Assembly (NCBI GenBank): GCA_964639255.1
Contig: CAZXDP010000007.1
Location: 10,492-74,491 of the forward strand
DNA length: 64,000 nt
Direction of reading: 5' to 3'
Source of the DNA: NZQO01 sp964639255
GTDB lineage: Bacteria > Bacteroidota > Bacteroidia > Flavobacteriales > Flavobacteriaceae
Both the position numbers and the translations under genes were made by a program. Below the pieces are notes generated by a model, which saw nothing but the letters and a program-made list of their open reading frames with translations, was not told the DNA's origin and ran no database searches. Below are positions 8,439-17,881 of this stretch, piece after piece; within the stretch, counting starts at the first letter, position 1, and each line of letters opens with the position of its first letter.

Positions 8439-10889
8439 ATGGCAAGATCAAAATTAACATCCATAGACAGTTTGTCATTGCAGGAATTACACGAAGATGC
8501 AGAGTTGATTCCCCTTATGTCGGCAGAAGACGAAGATGCCATGGAGCGGGAAGAACTGCCCGAAATCTTACCTATTTTACCCTTGCGCAATACCGTGCTT
8601 TTCCCCGGGGTGGTGATACCCATTACAGCCGGCCGCGATAAATCCATCAAGCTCATTAACGAAACGAACTCTGGAAATAAAACCATAGGTGTGGTGTCGC
8701 AGAAAGACGAGGAGAAGGAAAACCCCGAGTTTAGCGATATTAATACGGTAGGTACCGTTGCCAAGATTTTACGCGTTCTAAAAATGCCCGATGGCAACAC
8801 TACGGTGGTCATTCAAGGGAAGAAACGCTTTGAGGTGTCTGAGGTAATTACAAATCAGCCCTATATGATGGCAACCATACGCGAAGTTTCGGAAGCGAGG
8901 CCGGCAGAGGAAAACGAGGAGTTCAATGCCATCATCGATTCTATCAAGGAAATAGCGCTCGAGATAATAAACAGCAGTCCGAATATACCCTCGGAAGCAG
9001 CATTCGCAATTAAGAACATTGAGAGCAACAGTTTCCTTATCAATTTCGTTTCTTCGAATCTCAATATTTCAGTAGCTGAAAAACAGCGGCTCCTAGAAAT
9101 TAACGATTTAAAGGAACGCGCCATGGCAACCTTGAAGTTCATGAACATCGAACTTCAAAAACTGTCCTTACGAAACGACATACAGTCCAAGGTACAAAGC
9201 GATATCAACCAGCAGCAGCGCGAGTATTTCCTTCAGCAGCAAATAAAAACCATACAGGAAGAACTGGGGGGCAATACCTCGGAAGCTGAAATAGAGGAAA
9301 TGCGCTTACGTGCGAAAAAGAAAAAGTGGGGCAAGGCAGTACAGGAGCATTTTGAAAAGGAACTTACCAAACTGCAGCGTATGAATCCGCAGGTAGCCGA
9401 GTTCAGTATTCAGCGCAATTACCTGGACCTTCTTTTGGACCTTCCGTGGAACGAATATAGCAAGGACAAATTCGATTTGAAACGTGCCCGAAGAATTTTG
9501 GACCGAGATCATTACGGACTCGACGACGTAAAAAAGCGTATTATCGAATACTTGGCGGTACTGAAGTTGAGAAACGATATGAAATCGCCCATTCTATGCC
9601 TTTATGGTCCTCCGGGAGTAGGAAAGACGTCGCTCGGGAAATCGATTGCAGAGGCCTTGGGGCGTGAATACGTTCGGATGTCCTTGGGAGGACTTCGTGA
9701 TGAGGCCGAGATTAGGGGCCACCGTAAGACATATATTGGTGCCATGCCAGGACGCATTATCCAAAATTTGAAGAAAGCAGGTACCAGTAACCCTGTTTTT
9801 GTCTTAGATGAAATCGATAAGCTATCGGTAGGTAGCCAAGGCGATCCTTCATCGGCTATGCTCGAAGTGTTGGATCCAGAACAGAACAGTGAATTCTATG
9901 ACAATTTCCTAGAACTGGGATTCGACCTTTCCAAAGTAATGTTTATTGCTACCTCCAATAGCCTGAGCACCATACAGCCCGCCCTGCGGGACCGTATGGA
10001 AATCATTAACGTAACTGGCTATACCGTAGAGGAAAAAGTGGAAATTGCGAAACGCCACCTATTACCGAAGCAGTTGAGCGAGCATGGGCTCGAAAACAAG
10101 CATTTGCGCATTGGCAAAAGGCAGTTGGAAAAAATAGTGGAAGGCTATACGCGCGAGAGTGGGGTTCGTTCCCTCGAGAAGCAAATTGCGAAAATGGTAC
10201 GGTATGCCGCCATGAAAATTGCTATGGAAGAGGAGTACGAACCTAAGGTTACCAACGAGGTCATTATAGAGGTTTTGGGAAGCCCTAAGATGGAACGCGA
10301 TAAGTATGAGAACAACGATGTCGCCGGCGTGGTAACGGGACTTGCTTGGACTAAAGTGGGAGGTGATATTCTGTTTATTGAATCGACCCTGTCTAAGGGG
10401 AAGGGCACCCTGAATATGACCGGTAATCTCGGGAAAGTAATGAAGGAATCGGCAACCATTGCCCTGGAATTTATTAAATCGAATGCCGATGAACTGGGTA
10501 TCGACCCCGATGTTTTCGAAAAATACAATGTGCACATACACGTGCCTGAAGGCGCCACACCAAAGGATGGGCCAAGTGCAGGAATTACTATGCTAACATC
10601 GCTGGTATCGCTCTTTACCCAACGAAAGGTGAAAAAGAGCATCGCGATGACCGGGGAGATCACCCTGCGTGGAAAGGTACTGCCCGTTGGTGGTATCAAG
10701 GAGAAAATCTTGGCGGCAAAACGTGCGCATATCAAAGAAATTCTTCTTTGTGAGGATAACAAGCGAGATATCGACGAAATTAAACCAGAATACCTCAAGG
10801 GACTTACATTTCACTATGTTAAGGATATGAGTGAAGTACTCACCACCGCCCTAACCAAGGAAAAGGTAAAAAACCCCAAAAAGCTGTAG
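8439..10889 (+). CDS. lon: ATP-dependent endopeptidase Lon
   Basis: Cytosolic AAA+ serine protease of 816 aa that degrades damaged and regulatory proteins. Domains in order: N-terminal LON substrate-binding domain (about 45-240, starting [14 protein letters not shown]), a coiled coil ([16 protein letters not shown]), the AAA+ module with Walker [10 protein letters not shown] near residue 390, and the protease domain with Ser713 in PKDGPSAG and Lys754 in GGIKEK forming the Ser-Lys dyad. Length is normal for LonA, with an acidic N-terminal extension before the LON domain. It is monocistronic or weakly linked to porQ. Confidence 0.97.
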   Translation: MARSKLTSIDSLSLQELHEDAELIPLMSAEDEDAMEREELPEILPILPLRNTVLFPGVVIPITAGRDKSIKLINETNSGNKTIGVVSQKDEEKENPEFSDINTVGTVAKILRVLKMPDGNTTVVIQGKKRFEVSEVITNQPYMMATIREVSEARPAEENEEFNAIIDSIKEIALEIINSSPNIPSEAAFAIKNIESNSFLINFVSSNLNISVAEKQRLLEINDLKERAMATLKFMNIELQKLSLRNDIQSKVQSDINQQQREYFLQQQIKTIQEELGGNTSEAEIEEMRLRAKKKKWGKAVQEHFEKELTKLQRMNPQVAEFSIQRNYLDLLLDLPWNEYSKDKFDLKRARRILDRDHYGLDDVKKRIIEYLAVLKLRNDMKSPILCLYGPPGVGKTSLGKSIAEALGREYVRMSLGGLRDEAEIRGHRKTYIGAMPGRIIQNLKKAGTSNPVFVLDEIDKLSVGSQGDPSSAMLEVLDPEQNSEFYDNFLELGFDLSKVMFIATSNSLSTIQPALRDRMEIINVTGYTVEEKVEIAKRHLLPKQLSEHGLENKHLRIGKRQLEKIVEGYTRESGVRSLEKQIAKMVRYAAMKIAMEEEYEPKVTNEVIIEVLGSPKMERDKYENNDVAGVVTGLAWTKVGGDILFIESTLSKGKGTLNMTGNLGKVMKESATIALEFIKSNADELGIDPDVFEKYNVHIHVPEGATPKDGPSAGITMLTSLVSLFTQRKVKKSIAMTGEITLRGKVLPVGGIKEKILAAKRAHIKEILLCEDNKRDIDEIKPEYLKGLTFHYVKDMSEVLTTALTKEKVKNPKKL

Positions 10890-10972
10890 AGCGCATCTTC
10901 GGTTTTTTAGTACGCCGAAAATAAATTATACTTGCAGTCGTTTTAACTTCTGGAAAAGGGATCCTACATTTC

Positions 10973-11992
10973 ATGCGCCAAAAGCTTTTTTACTTTTTGT
11001 TTTTCCTGCTATCTACGGCTATTTGGGCGCAAGTGGGAGGGAGGTCCACCTATCAATTTCTTAATTTGGTGAATTCGCCAAGACAAGCAGCGTTGGGGGG
11101 TAAGGTGGTCACCAATTACGATTACGACCCCACACAGGGTATTTTCAATCCGGCGAGTATCAACCCAGAAATGGACAATCAGCTTTCATTAAATTACGTG
11201 AACTATATTGGCGATGTTAATTACGGCACCGCCAGTTATGCTTACCTGTGGGATCGCCGCACCCAAGTTATCCACACCGGTGTTACCTATATTAACTACG
11301 GAAGTTTTGACGGTTACGATGAACAGGGCAACGCCACCAATAGCTTTGGAGCCAGTGAAGTGGCCGTATCGTTTGGGCACGCACGTAACATTGCCTTTAC
11401 CGATTTTCACGTGGGAGCGAATGTAAAGTTTATCTCTTCAAAATTTGAACAGTACAATTCCTTCGGGGCGGCTCTCGATATAGGAGTTATGTACGTTTAT
11501 GAACCGTGGGACCTGCACATCACGGCAGTGGGACGAAATATTGGTACACAGATTACGCCCTATGAAGACACTTATGAGAAGTTGCCGTTTGAGTTAATTT
11601 TGGGTATTTCGCAAACATTACAGAACATTCCCATTCGGTGGCATTTTACTTTGGAGAATATGCAGCAGTGGAATGTGGCGTTTGCCAATCCCAATCGCGA
11701 TGAAACCGATTTGGAAGGCAATACTACTAGCGAGGATGTAGGATTTCTCGACAATGCCTTTCGGCATATGATTTTTGGGGTAGAGGTATTCCCCGAGGGA
11801 GGTTTCAACATTCGGTTGGGTTACAATCCCAGACGAGCCGAAGAACTCCGAATAGTAGATCAACGGGCCTTTGCCGGCTTGAGTGGTGGGTTTTCAATAA
11901 AGTTGAACAAACTTCGCCTTAGCTATACGTATGCCCAATATAGTACGGCCGCCACTTCCAGTTATTTTGGGCTCAATATAGATTTACAATAA
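10973..11992 (+). CDS. porQ: Type IX secretion system protein PorQ
   Basis: A 339-aa outer-membrane beta-barrel-like protein with a signal peptide (STAIWAQ). The start VGGRSTYQFLNLVNSPRQAAL is typical of PorQ (PorV/PorP-like superfamily). PorQ helps the attachment complex that anchors T9SS cargo with type A C-terminal domains at the surface. The stop overlaps the cmk start (TAATG), a gene pair common in Bacteroidota. Its presence fits the T9SS-sorted subtilase encoded about 3 kb away. Confidence 0.85.
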   Translation: MRQKLFYFLFFLLSTAIWAQVGGRSTYQFLNLVNSPRQAALGGKVVTNYDYDPTQGIFNPASINPEMDNQLSLNYVNYIGDVNYGTASYAYLWDRRTQVIHTGVTYINYGSFDGYDEQGNATNSFGASEVAVSFGHARNIAFTDFHVGANVKFISSKFEQYNSFGAALDIGVMYVYEPWDLHITAVGRNIGTQITPYEDTYEKLPFELILGISQTLQNIPIRWHFTLENMQQWNVAFANPNRDETDLEGNTTSEDVGFLDNAFRHMIFGVEVFPEGGFNIRLGYNPRRAEELRIVDQRAFAGLSGGFSIKLNKLRLSYTYAQYSTAATSSYFGLNIDLQ

Positions 11993-12687
11993 TGCGCAAA
12001 ATTACCATCGCCATAGACGGTTATTCATCTACCGGAAAAAGCACGGTAGCCAAGCAGTTGGCCCATTGGCTGGAATATGTGTACGTCGATACCGGAGCGA
12101 TGTACAGGGCGGTAACCCTTTATGCAATGCGGCACGGGATTATTTCTTCAGAAAAATTTGAACGGCAACGCCTTGTCGATGCCTTACCTGATATTACTTT
12201 GGAATTCAAGAAAACAACCTCGGGTTCAAATGCTGAAATGTACCTCAATGGCGAAAATGTAGAACGTGCCATACGAACCTTAGAGGTTTCAGAATTTGTG
12301 AGTCCCATCGCAACGGTTCCTGAAGTTCGTAGGAAGCTCGTCGAGCAACAACAGCAAATGGGCAAGGACAAGGGTGTGGTGATGGACGGCCGTGATATTG
12401 GGACGGTGGTTTTTCCCGCCGCCGAGCTAAAAATTTTTATGAATGCCAGCGCCGAGACCCGTGCGCGCCGACGGTATGACGAGCTTACACAACGAGGCGA
12501 CCGTGTTACCTTAGAGGATGTGCTGGACAATGTAAAGGAACGCGACCGTATCGATACGACTCGCAAAGACTCGCCCCTTCGCAAGGCCAAAGATGCTATC
12601 GAGATAGACAACAGCGAGATGAACTTAGACGATCAATTCCACACCATTCTACAACTGGCCAAAGACCGTATTGCCGGCAGGGTATAG
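11992..12687 (+). CDS. cmk: (d)CMP kinase
   Basis: Phosphorylates CMP and dCMP with ATP in pyrimidine nucleotide salvage and RNA turnover. A 231-aa P-loop kinase with IAIDGYSSTGKSTVAKQLA at the N-terminus, the YVDTGAMYRAVTL motif and DGRDIGTVVFP. Family length is usual. Its ATG overlaps the porQ stop by one base, and the rpsA promoter follows. This cmk-rpsA order is widespread in bacteria. Confidence 0.96.
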   Translation: MRKITIAIDGYSSTGKSTVAKQLAHWLEYVYVDTGAMYRAVTLYAMRHGIISSEKFERQRLVDALPDITLEFKKTTSGSNAEMYLNGENVERAIRTLEVSEFVSPIATVPEVRRKLVEQQQQMGKDKGVVMDGRDIGTVVFPAAELKIFMNASAETRARRRYDELTQRGDRVTLEDVLDNVKERDRIDTTRKDSPLRKAKDAIEIDNSEMNLDDQFHTILQLAKDRIAGRV

Positions 12688-12747
12688 CGCTAACGGTAAG
12701 AAAGCGTTTCTTCACGGTGAACTACCATTCAATATTCAGAATATCTT

Positions 12748-12778
12748 TTTGAATATCAAATAAAAAACAGTATTTTTG
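12748..12778 (+). promoter_or_regulatory. Bacteroidota promoter of rpsA
   Basis: TTTG at 12748-12751, a 19-bp spacer, and TATTTTTG at 12771-12778: an exact match to the TTTG / TAnnTTTG housekeeping consensus. Transcription should begin near 12783, leaving a leader of about 150 nt before the rpsA start. Confidence 0.75.
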
Positions 12779-12782
12779 CACC

Positions 12783-12936
12783 CCTTTTAGCGACAATCAA
12801 GAATAAAAGGAACCGATAAAAAACCAAATTTAAACCCTTCTGTGGGATCGTCGCGGCAACTTCTTGTAACAACACAGAATACAAATCCTTTTGAATAATA
12901 GCGTTACACGCTGGCTTTTCAAAAGAACTTATTTAA
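12783..12936 (+). promoter_or_regulatory. Structured 5' leader of rpsA, possible S1 autoregulatory element
   Basis: The leader holds four inverted repeats: CCTTTTA (12783-12789) with TAAAAGG (12804-12810); TTCTGTG (12838-12844) with CACAGAA (12873-12879); AGCGT with ACGCT (12900-12912); and CTTTT with AAAAG (12915-12925), the last close to the start codon. Ribosomal protein S1 controls its own translation in other bacteria; that this leader does so is inference. Confidence 0.45.
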
Positions 12937-14790
12937 ATGGCTGAAAAAGCAAACAACGAGGAAGCGGTAGCAGAGGCCACCGTACAAACACAAAACGAGA
13001 CGAACTCCCAGTCTCAAGAAGAGCTTTCTTTAAAGCAACAAAACCCTGAAAAATTCTTAGAGGAATTCAACTGGCACAACTACGAGGAAGGTATTGAGCC
13101 TATCGACGATGGCAAGTTGGAAGAGTTTGAGAAATTGGTTTCAGAAAACTTCGTAGACACCTTAGACGATGAGGTAGTAGAGGGCACGGTAATAAACATT
13201 ACCGATCGCGATGCTATCATCGACATCAATGCGAAGAGCGAAGGTGTTATTTCATTAAATGAATTTCGTTACAATCCAGATCTTAAGGTAGGCGACAAGG
13301 TAGAGGTATTGATCGACGTGCGCGAAGACAGCACCGGTCAACTAATACTCTCGCACCGTAAGGCGCGTACCATCAAAGCTTGGGAACGTGTTAACAAGGC
13401 CCACGATGAGGGGACTATTGTTAATGGTTACATTAAGTGCCGTACCAAGGGCGGTATGATTGTAGATGTATTTGGTATTGAGGCATTCTTGCCTGGTTCA
13501 CAAATAGATGTCAAGCCAATTCGCGATTACGATGCCTATGTAGGTAAAACTATGGAGTTCAAGGTGGTAAAGATAAACCACGAATTCAAGAACGTTGTAG
13601 TTTCGCACAAGGCGCTTATCGAAGCAGATATCGAAGAGCAGAAAAAAGAAATTATTGGTCAACTGGAAAAAGGCCAGGTACTCGAAGGAGTTGTGAAGAA
13701 CATCACCTCTTACGGTGTATTTGTGGACCTTGGCGGTGTTGACGGACTCGTGCATATTACCGATCTAAGCTGGTCGCGTATTAACCACCCGAACGAAATC
13801 GTGGAGTTAGACCAAAAACTGAACGTAGTAATCCTAGATTTCGACGAGGACAAAACTCGAATTCAATTGGGTCTTAAGCAACTTAAGCCGCATCCGTGGG
13901 ATGCTCTTGGTGATGAGCTTAAGGTAGGCGACAAGGTAAAAGGTAAGGTAGTGGTAATTGCAGATTACGGTGCCTTTATTGAAGTAGCTGAAGGTGTTGA
14001 AGGCTTGATCCACGTTAGCGAAATGTCTTGGTCTACGCACCTGCGAAGCGCTCAAGACTTTGTAAACGTTGGTGACGAGGTTGAGGCGCAAATTCTCACC
14101 CTAGATCGCGAAGACCGCAAAATGTCGTTGGGTATTAAGCAATTGACACAAGATCCTTGGACTGACATTACCAGCAAATATCCCGTTGGTTCACGCCACA
14201 CGGGTATTGTGCGCAACTTCACCAATTTTGGTGTGTTCGTAGAGCTGGAAGAAGGTATCGATGGGCTTATCTATATTAGCGACCTTTCTTGGACCAAGAA
14301 AATCAAGCATCCAAGCGAGTTTACCAATATCGGTGACAAGTTAGATGTAGTTGTGTTGGAATTGGATGTGGAAGGACGCAAGCTAAGCCTTGGCCATAAA
14401 CAAACTGAGGAAAATCCTTGGGACAAGTACGAAGACGAGTTTGCAGTGGGCAGCAAGCACACCGCGAAAATCGATGAAATCGTTGATAAGGGTGCTACCA
14501 TCCAGTTCAATGATGACATTACCGCCTTCGTACCTAAGCGTCACTTAGAGAAGGAAGATGGTACCGACTTGAAAAAAGGTGAAGAGGCCGAATTCCAGAT
14601 CATCGAGTTCAATAAAGAATTCAAGAAAGTGGTTGCTTCGCATATGACCATCCACAAGGAAGAAGAAGCTAAGATTGTTAAGGCTGCCGCCAAAAGACAG
14701 GCAGAAGCCGCAGAAGAAGCCAAGACTACTCTTGGTGATGCCAATCAAAAACTTCAAGAATTGAAAGACAGAATGGACGGGAAGAAGTAA
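12937..14790 (+). CDS. rpsA: 30S ribosomal protein S1
   Basis: RNA-binding ribosomal protein that brings mRNA to the 30S subunit. 617 aa: an acidic N-terminal extension (about 1-75) and then a series of S1/OB-fold repeats, probably six, with recognisable units such as GVVKNITSYGVFVDLGGVDG, GKVVVIADYGAFIEVAEGVEG and GIVRNFTNFGVFVELEEGIDG. The C-terminus is Lys/Glu/Ala-rich and helical. It is the longest S1 form, as expected in a phylum that relies little on Shine-Dalgarno pairing. A strong promoter and terminator flank it. Confidence 0.96.
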   Translation: MAEKANNEEAVAEATVQTQNETNSQSQEELSLKQQNPEKFLEEFNWHNYEEGIEPIDDGKLEEFEKLVSENFVDTLDDEVVEGTVINITDRDAIIDINAKSEGVISLNEFRYNPDLKVGDKVEVLIDVREDSTGQLILSHRKARTIKAWERVNKAHDEGTIVNGYIKCRTKGGMIVDVFGIEAFLPGSQIDVKPIRDYDAYVGKTMEFKVVKINHEFKNVVVSHKALIEADIEEQKKEIIGQLEKGQVLEGVVKNITSYGVFVDLGGVDGLVHITDLSWSRINHPNEIVELDQKLNVVILDFDEDKTRIQLGLKQLKPHPWDALGDELKVGDKVKGKVVVIADYGAFIEVAEGVEGLIHVSEMSWSTHLRSAQDFVNVGDEVEAQILTLDREDRKMSLGIKQLTQDPWTDITSKYPVGSRHTGIVRNFTNFGVFVELEEGIDGLIYISDLSWTKKIKHPSEFTNIGDKLDVVVLELDVEGRKLSLGHKQTEENPWDKYEDEFAVGSKHTAKIDEIVDKGATIQFNDDITAFVPKRHLEKEDGTDLKKGEEAEFQIIEFNKEFKKVVASHMTIHKEEEAKIVKAAAKRQAEAAEEAKTTLGDANQKLQELKDRMDGKK

Positions 14791-14811
14791 TTCCAGGACA
14801 TTATAATAATT

Positions 14812-14842
14812 AAAACCCCTTCCTCATCGAAGGGGTTTTTTT
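14812..14842 (+). terminator. Intrinsic terminator of rpsA
   Basis: AAAACCCCTT / AAGGGGTTTT stem with a short loop (CCTCATCG) and a T run, directly after the rpsA stop. Confidence 0.88.
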
Positions 14843-14899
14843 ATACCGTCATTTCAAAAGGTAAAATTTTGTAGTATCTTGAGCGCATAATTTTCCGCA

Positions 14900-15238
14900 A
14901 TGCCGCCAAGATCATTTCTGAACCGTTTCATAATTATACTAATAATCGGTACTTTTTCGGCTTCTTGCAAAACTGGTAACGCAGATAAAGAAATCCGCGC
15001 GCTACCGACGGTGCTAGTACAGATGGCCCCGGGGGCACAAGTTTCAGAGCTTGAAGAAAAATTTAGCGCTTATTCGCTTCAGCTCGAAAAAAAAGTAAGT
15101 CGGCCCATGGATATTTATCTTTTCAATTTTAATCCTGAAAAAATTACTGAGAAACAACTTCTTTTACTTTTGAAGAAATCAACAATGGTAAAGGAAGCCC
15201 AACGCAATAAAGAAGTTCAAAATAGAAATACCCTTTAA
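14900..15238 (+). CDS. Free-standing subtilase-propeptide-like lipoprotein
   Basis: A 112-aa predicted lipoprotein (signal anchor 9-20, Cys23 in FSASC; position -3 is Ser, slightly off the usual lipobox). Residues 33-111 align without any gap to residues 24-102 of the subtilase encoded 1 nt downstream: I counted 27 identities in 79 positions, including VLVQ, SEL, VSRPM, PxxxTE and AQxN. That region of the protease is its N-terminal propeptide. This gene is therefore a membrane-anchored copy of the propeptide with no catalytic domain. Propeptide domains of subtilases (inhibitor family I9 and relatives) inhibit and fold their protease, so an immunity or chaperone role is likely but untested. 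Confidence 0.7.
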   Translation: MPPRSFLNRFIIILIIGTFSASCKTGNADKEIRALPTVLVQMAPGAQVSELEEKFSAYSLQLEKKVSRPMDIYLFNFNPEKITEKQLLLLLKKSTMVKEAQRNKEVQNRNTL

Positions 15239-15239
15239 T

Positions 15240-16856
15240 ATGAAAAAATGTTTCCTATTCGTAATTGCAATTACTATTTGTTTAGCGGGTAACGCGCAAG
15301 AAGCCGAGTTTGTAGCGAATGAAGTGCTTGTTCAGTTAACCAAAAATGCTTCGCCGTCCGAATTAAATCAAGAAGTTCCATCGGTTTCCATATCCAACGC
15401 AAGGCTCGTATCCCGCCCGATGAATATTTGGTTGTTGCAATTGGAACCTTCAGCAATGACAGAGCAAATGGCCATTACAGAACTATCTAGGCATAATGCC
15501 GTTCTAATTGCCCAAAAAAACCATAAGGTACGTTCAAGAGCTACCGAACCGGATGATCCCTTATTCGCCAACCAATGGCAATACAATCAGGCCAGCGATG
15601 GCGATATCGATGCAGATGAAGCGTGGGACATCACCACGGGAGGTGCTACTATGAATGGAGATAACATCGTCGCCGCTGTTCTGGACGATGGTATAGAATT
15701 GAGCCATCCAGATTTTGGGGATAACCTATGGACCAATGAGGCCGAGATTCCCAATAATGGTATTGACGATGATGGAAACGGGTATATGGACGATTATCTG
15801 GGCTGGAGCATAGTTACCAATAGCGATAATATTTCAGGAGGAAGTCACGGCACGCCCGTAGCGGGTATCGTGGGTGCCAAAGGGAATAATGGTGTAGGCG
15901 TTTCTGGTGTGAATTGGGATGTGAAAGTGATGATCATTAAAAATAATTTCAATACTAACGAAGCTCAAGTTATTGAGGCATATAGCTATGCTTTAGAGGC
16001 GAGAATGCTCTATAATAGCAGCAACGGGGCCGAAGGCGCTTTCGTAGTATCTACGAACGCTTCTTGGGGCGTCGATTTTGGTGACCCTGCAGATGCTCCA
16101 TTATGGTGTACACTTTACGATACCTTGGGTGAGAACGGAATCTTGAGCTGTGGTGCGACCATAAATGGAAACTTTAATGTAGATGAGGTTGGCGATTTGC
16201 CTACGGCTTGCCCGAGCGAATATTTGATAACCGTCACCAATATGGACATTACCGATACGAAGGTAACGAGTGCTGGCTATGGGGCTCAGACGATTGACTT
16301 GGGAGCCCATGGTGCCGGAGCCTATACCACGAGCAATGGAAATAGTTATGCTGGTTTTGGAGGCACATCGGGAGCTACGCCGCACGTAACAGGTGCCATA
16401 GCTTTATTATACTCAGCTCCCTGTCAGGGATTTGCAGATTTGGCTATATCAGACCCAGCACAGGCAGCTAAGGATGTACGGGATTATATTTTTGCAGGTG
16501 TGGATCCAAATCCATCTTTAAAAGGCATTACCACCACGGGAGGTAGGCTCAATTTGAATAATTCCTTACAAGGATTAATGAACGATTGTGAGGTCTTAAG
16601 CGCAAATTCCCTTGAAAATCAATCATTAGCTCTATATCCTAACCCAACTACCGGAATGGTATCGCTCGCCAACCTTAAAAACACCAATATTATAGTGGCT
16701 AGCGTATATAGCCTTGAGGGAAGATTGATAAAGAGCATTCACAATCCTGATACGAACACTATAGATGTAAGCACCTTAGACAGCGGTGCCTATTTGCTGA
16801 AAATTACTTTTGATGATGACAACGTAGCCTATAACAAAATTGTTATTAAGAAATAA
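15240..16856 (+). CDS. S8 family (subtilisin-like) serine peptidase with T9SS sorting domain
   Basis: Secreted protease of 538 aa. Signal peptide 1-19 (ends AGNAQ), propeptide about 24-102, then the S8 domain with Asp149 (VLDDGI), His203 (GGSHGTPVAG) and Ser377 (GTSGATPHVTG, where GTSMATP is commoner). The last about 75 residues form a type A T9SS C-terminal domain (LYPNPTTGMVSL, GAYLLKI, ending KIVIKK), so it should cross the outer membrane through the Por machinery. One base separates it from the propeptide-like lipoprotein gene. A strong terminator follows. Substrates are unknown. Confidence 0.93.
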   Translation: MKKCFLFVIAITICLAGNAQEAEFVANEVLVQLTKNASPSELNQEVPSVSISNARLVSRPMNIWLLQLEPSAMTEQMAITELSRHNAVLIAQKNHKVRSRATEPDDPLFANQWQYNQASDGDIDADEAWDITTGGATMNGDNIVAAVLDDGIELSHPDFGDNLWTNEAEIPNNGIDDDGNGYMDDYLGWSIVTNSDNISGGSHGTPVAGIVGAKGNNGVGVSGVNWDVKVMIIKNNFNTNEAQVIEAYSYALEARMLYNSSNGAEGAFVVSTNASWGVDFGDPADAPLWCTLYDTLGENGILSCGATINGNFNVDEVGDLPTACPSEYLITVTNMDITDTKVTSAGYGAQTIDLGAHGAGAYTTSNGNSYAGFGGTSGATPHVTGAIALLYSAPCQGFADLAISDPAQAAKDVRDYIFAGVDPNPSLKGITTTGGRLNLNNSLQGLMNDCEVLSANSLENQSLALYPNPTTGMVSLANLKNTNIIVASVYSLEGRLIKSIHNPDTNTIDVSTLDSGAYLLKITFDDDNVAYNKIVIKK

Positions 16857-16878
16857 TTTTATTGAAACGAGACCATGT

Positions 16879-16909
16879 AAAAAAGCCCCTTGAATTCAAG
16901 GGATTTTTT
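16879..16909 (+). terminator. Intrinsic terminator after the subtilase gene
   Basis: A perfect 16-base palindrome (CCCTTGAATTCAAGGG) flanked by an A run on the left and a T run on the right, about 30 nt past the stop. Confidence 0.82.
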
Positions 16910-17061
16910 CGTATTCATTAAATGCCTTTTCATAGCTTCAAAAGCATATCATGGATAAAAGTGATAATCTTGACGATATTTTTTATTCAAAAATGAATAA
17001 AATTAACATTTCTTTATGTTTTTAGGATTATATTTAGACCCCTAAACTAAAAAACCTACTT

Positions 17062-17619
17062 ATGAAATCTTTCAATTTTTTTTGGATAGTTGTCCTTGTA
17101 CTGAGCAGTTTTGCCATCACATCTTGCGATAAGGACGACGACTCCTCCAGCGCCGATGGGCCTAATGAAATTAGCATTGGCAATCAAACCTTCTCAATTG
17201 CTTCTTCTTTTAAGCGGCCGGGAAATTTAATCTCCGAAGGCGTTTACGAGCACGAAATCTATTTCTTGGGGAACGGATTGACCCATAGCGACAACGGAAC
17301 CATTTCTGGTGAGGGAAGTATGGTCTACGCCAACATCTATACCGACAGCGAAAATGGACTTGTTGCCGGCACTTATAATTATCCCCCCTTTGGTGAGGAC
17401 CCGGGCGCTTTCTCCATTCGCTTTGTGACGGCCGGGGTAAATCTGGATTTTGACGACCCCAACGGTACTAACCCAGAAAATATCTCCAACGGTTCCTCGG
17501 GCAGCGTTACCATAAGTGGTACTGGAGCCGACATGCAAATGATTGTCGATATTACAGCAACCAATACAAATAAAATTGAAGCCGATTTCAAAGGTTCGTT
17601 ACCGGTGGTTCAGAATTAG
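17062..17619 (+). CDS. Lipoprotein of unknown function, probably surface exposed
   Basis: A 185-aa predicted lipoprotein with lipobox ITSC at about residue 22, followed at once by an acidic stretch (DKDDDSS). Such acidic tracts next to the lipid Cys are the known surface-export signal of Bacteroidota lipoproteins, so it may face outward. The rest is Gly/Asn/Ser-rich beta (for example GSSGSVTISGTG) with no catalytic motif I recognise. It lies downstream of the subtilase but behind a terminator, so it is probably transcribed alone. Confidence 0.7.
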   Translation: MKSFNFFWIVVLVLSSFAITSCDKDDDSSSADGPNEISIGNQTFSIASSFKRPGNLISEGVYEHEIYFLGNGLTHSDNGTISGEGSMVYANIYTDSENGLVAGTYNYPPFGEDPGAFSIRFVTAGVNLDFDDPNGTNPENISNGSSGSVTISGTGADMQMIVDITATNTNKIEADFKGSLPVVQN

Positions 17620-17746
17620 CTAGTGCCAAGATATTTCGATTCACTTATTTCGATATGGGTATATCATAGTAACTATTGGCAACAGACGATTTCTTTTTTT
17701 TACATTCAATAAGGTTATGTTTCTGAAAAAAACATATCAGCATTCG

Positions 17747-17776
17747 CCCCCCAGGAAATTTCTGCGGGGCTTATTT
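17747..17776 (+). terminator. GC-rich hairpin between the lipoprotein gene and pyrR
   Basis: GCCCC ... GGGGC inverted repeat with an imperfect inner stem (AGGAAATTTCT), followed by TTATTTGTTTTT. It is probably the terminator of the upstream gene. It lies upstream of the putative pyrR -7 box (TAAATTTG, 17846-17853), so it is unlikely to be a PyrR attenuator. Confidence 0.5.
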
Positions 17777-17881
17777 GTTTTTATAGTTTGCAGCGATTTG
17801 TGAAACCATAAATTTAAGAGGTGCTCGTAATCAAAATAAAACCCTTAAATTTGCTTTCTGAATCTCTTTCAGACCTCTCCT

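Noticed and set aside
10145..10798. Minus-strand frame of 217 codons inside lon
   Set aside because: Antisense shadow of the lon protease domain; no start context, no recognisable product.
17747..17776. PyrR attenuator upstream of pyrR
   Set aside because: The hairpin lies upstream of the putative -7 box and therefore outside the leader; it is better explained as the terminator of the preceding gene.
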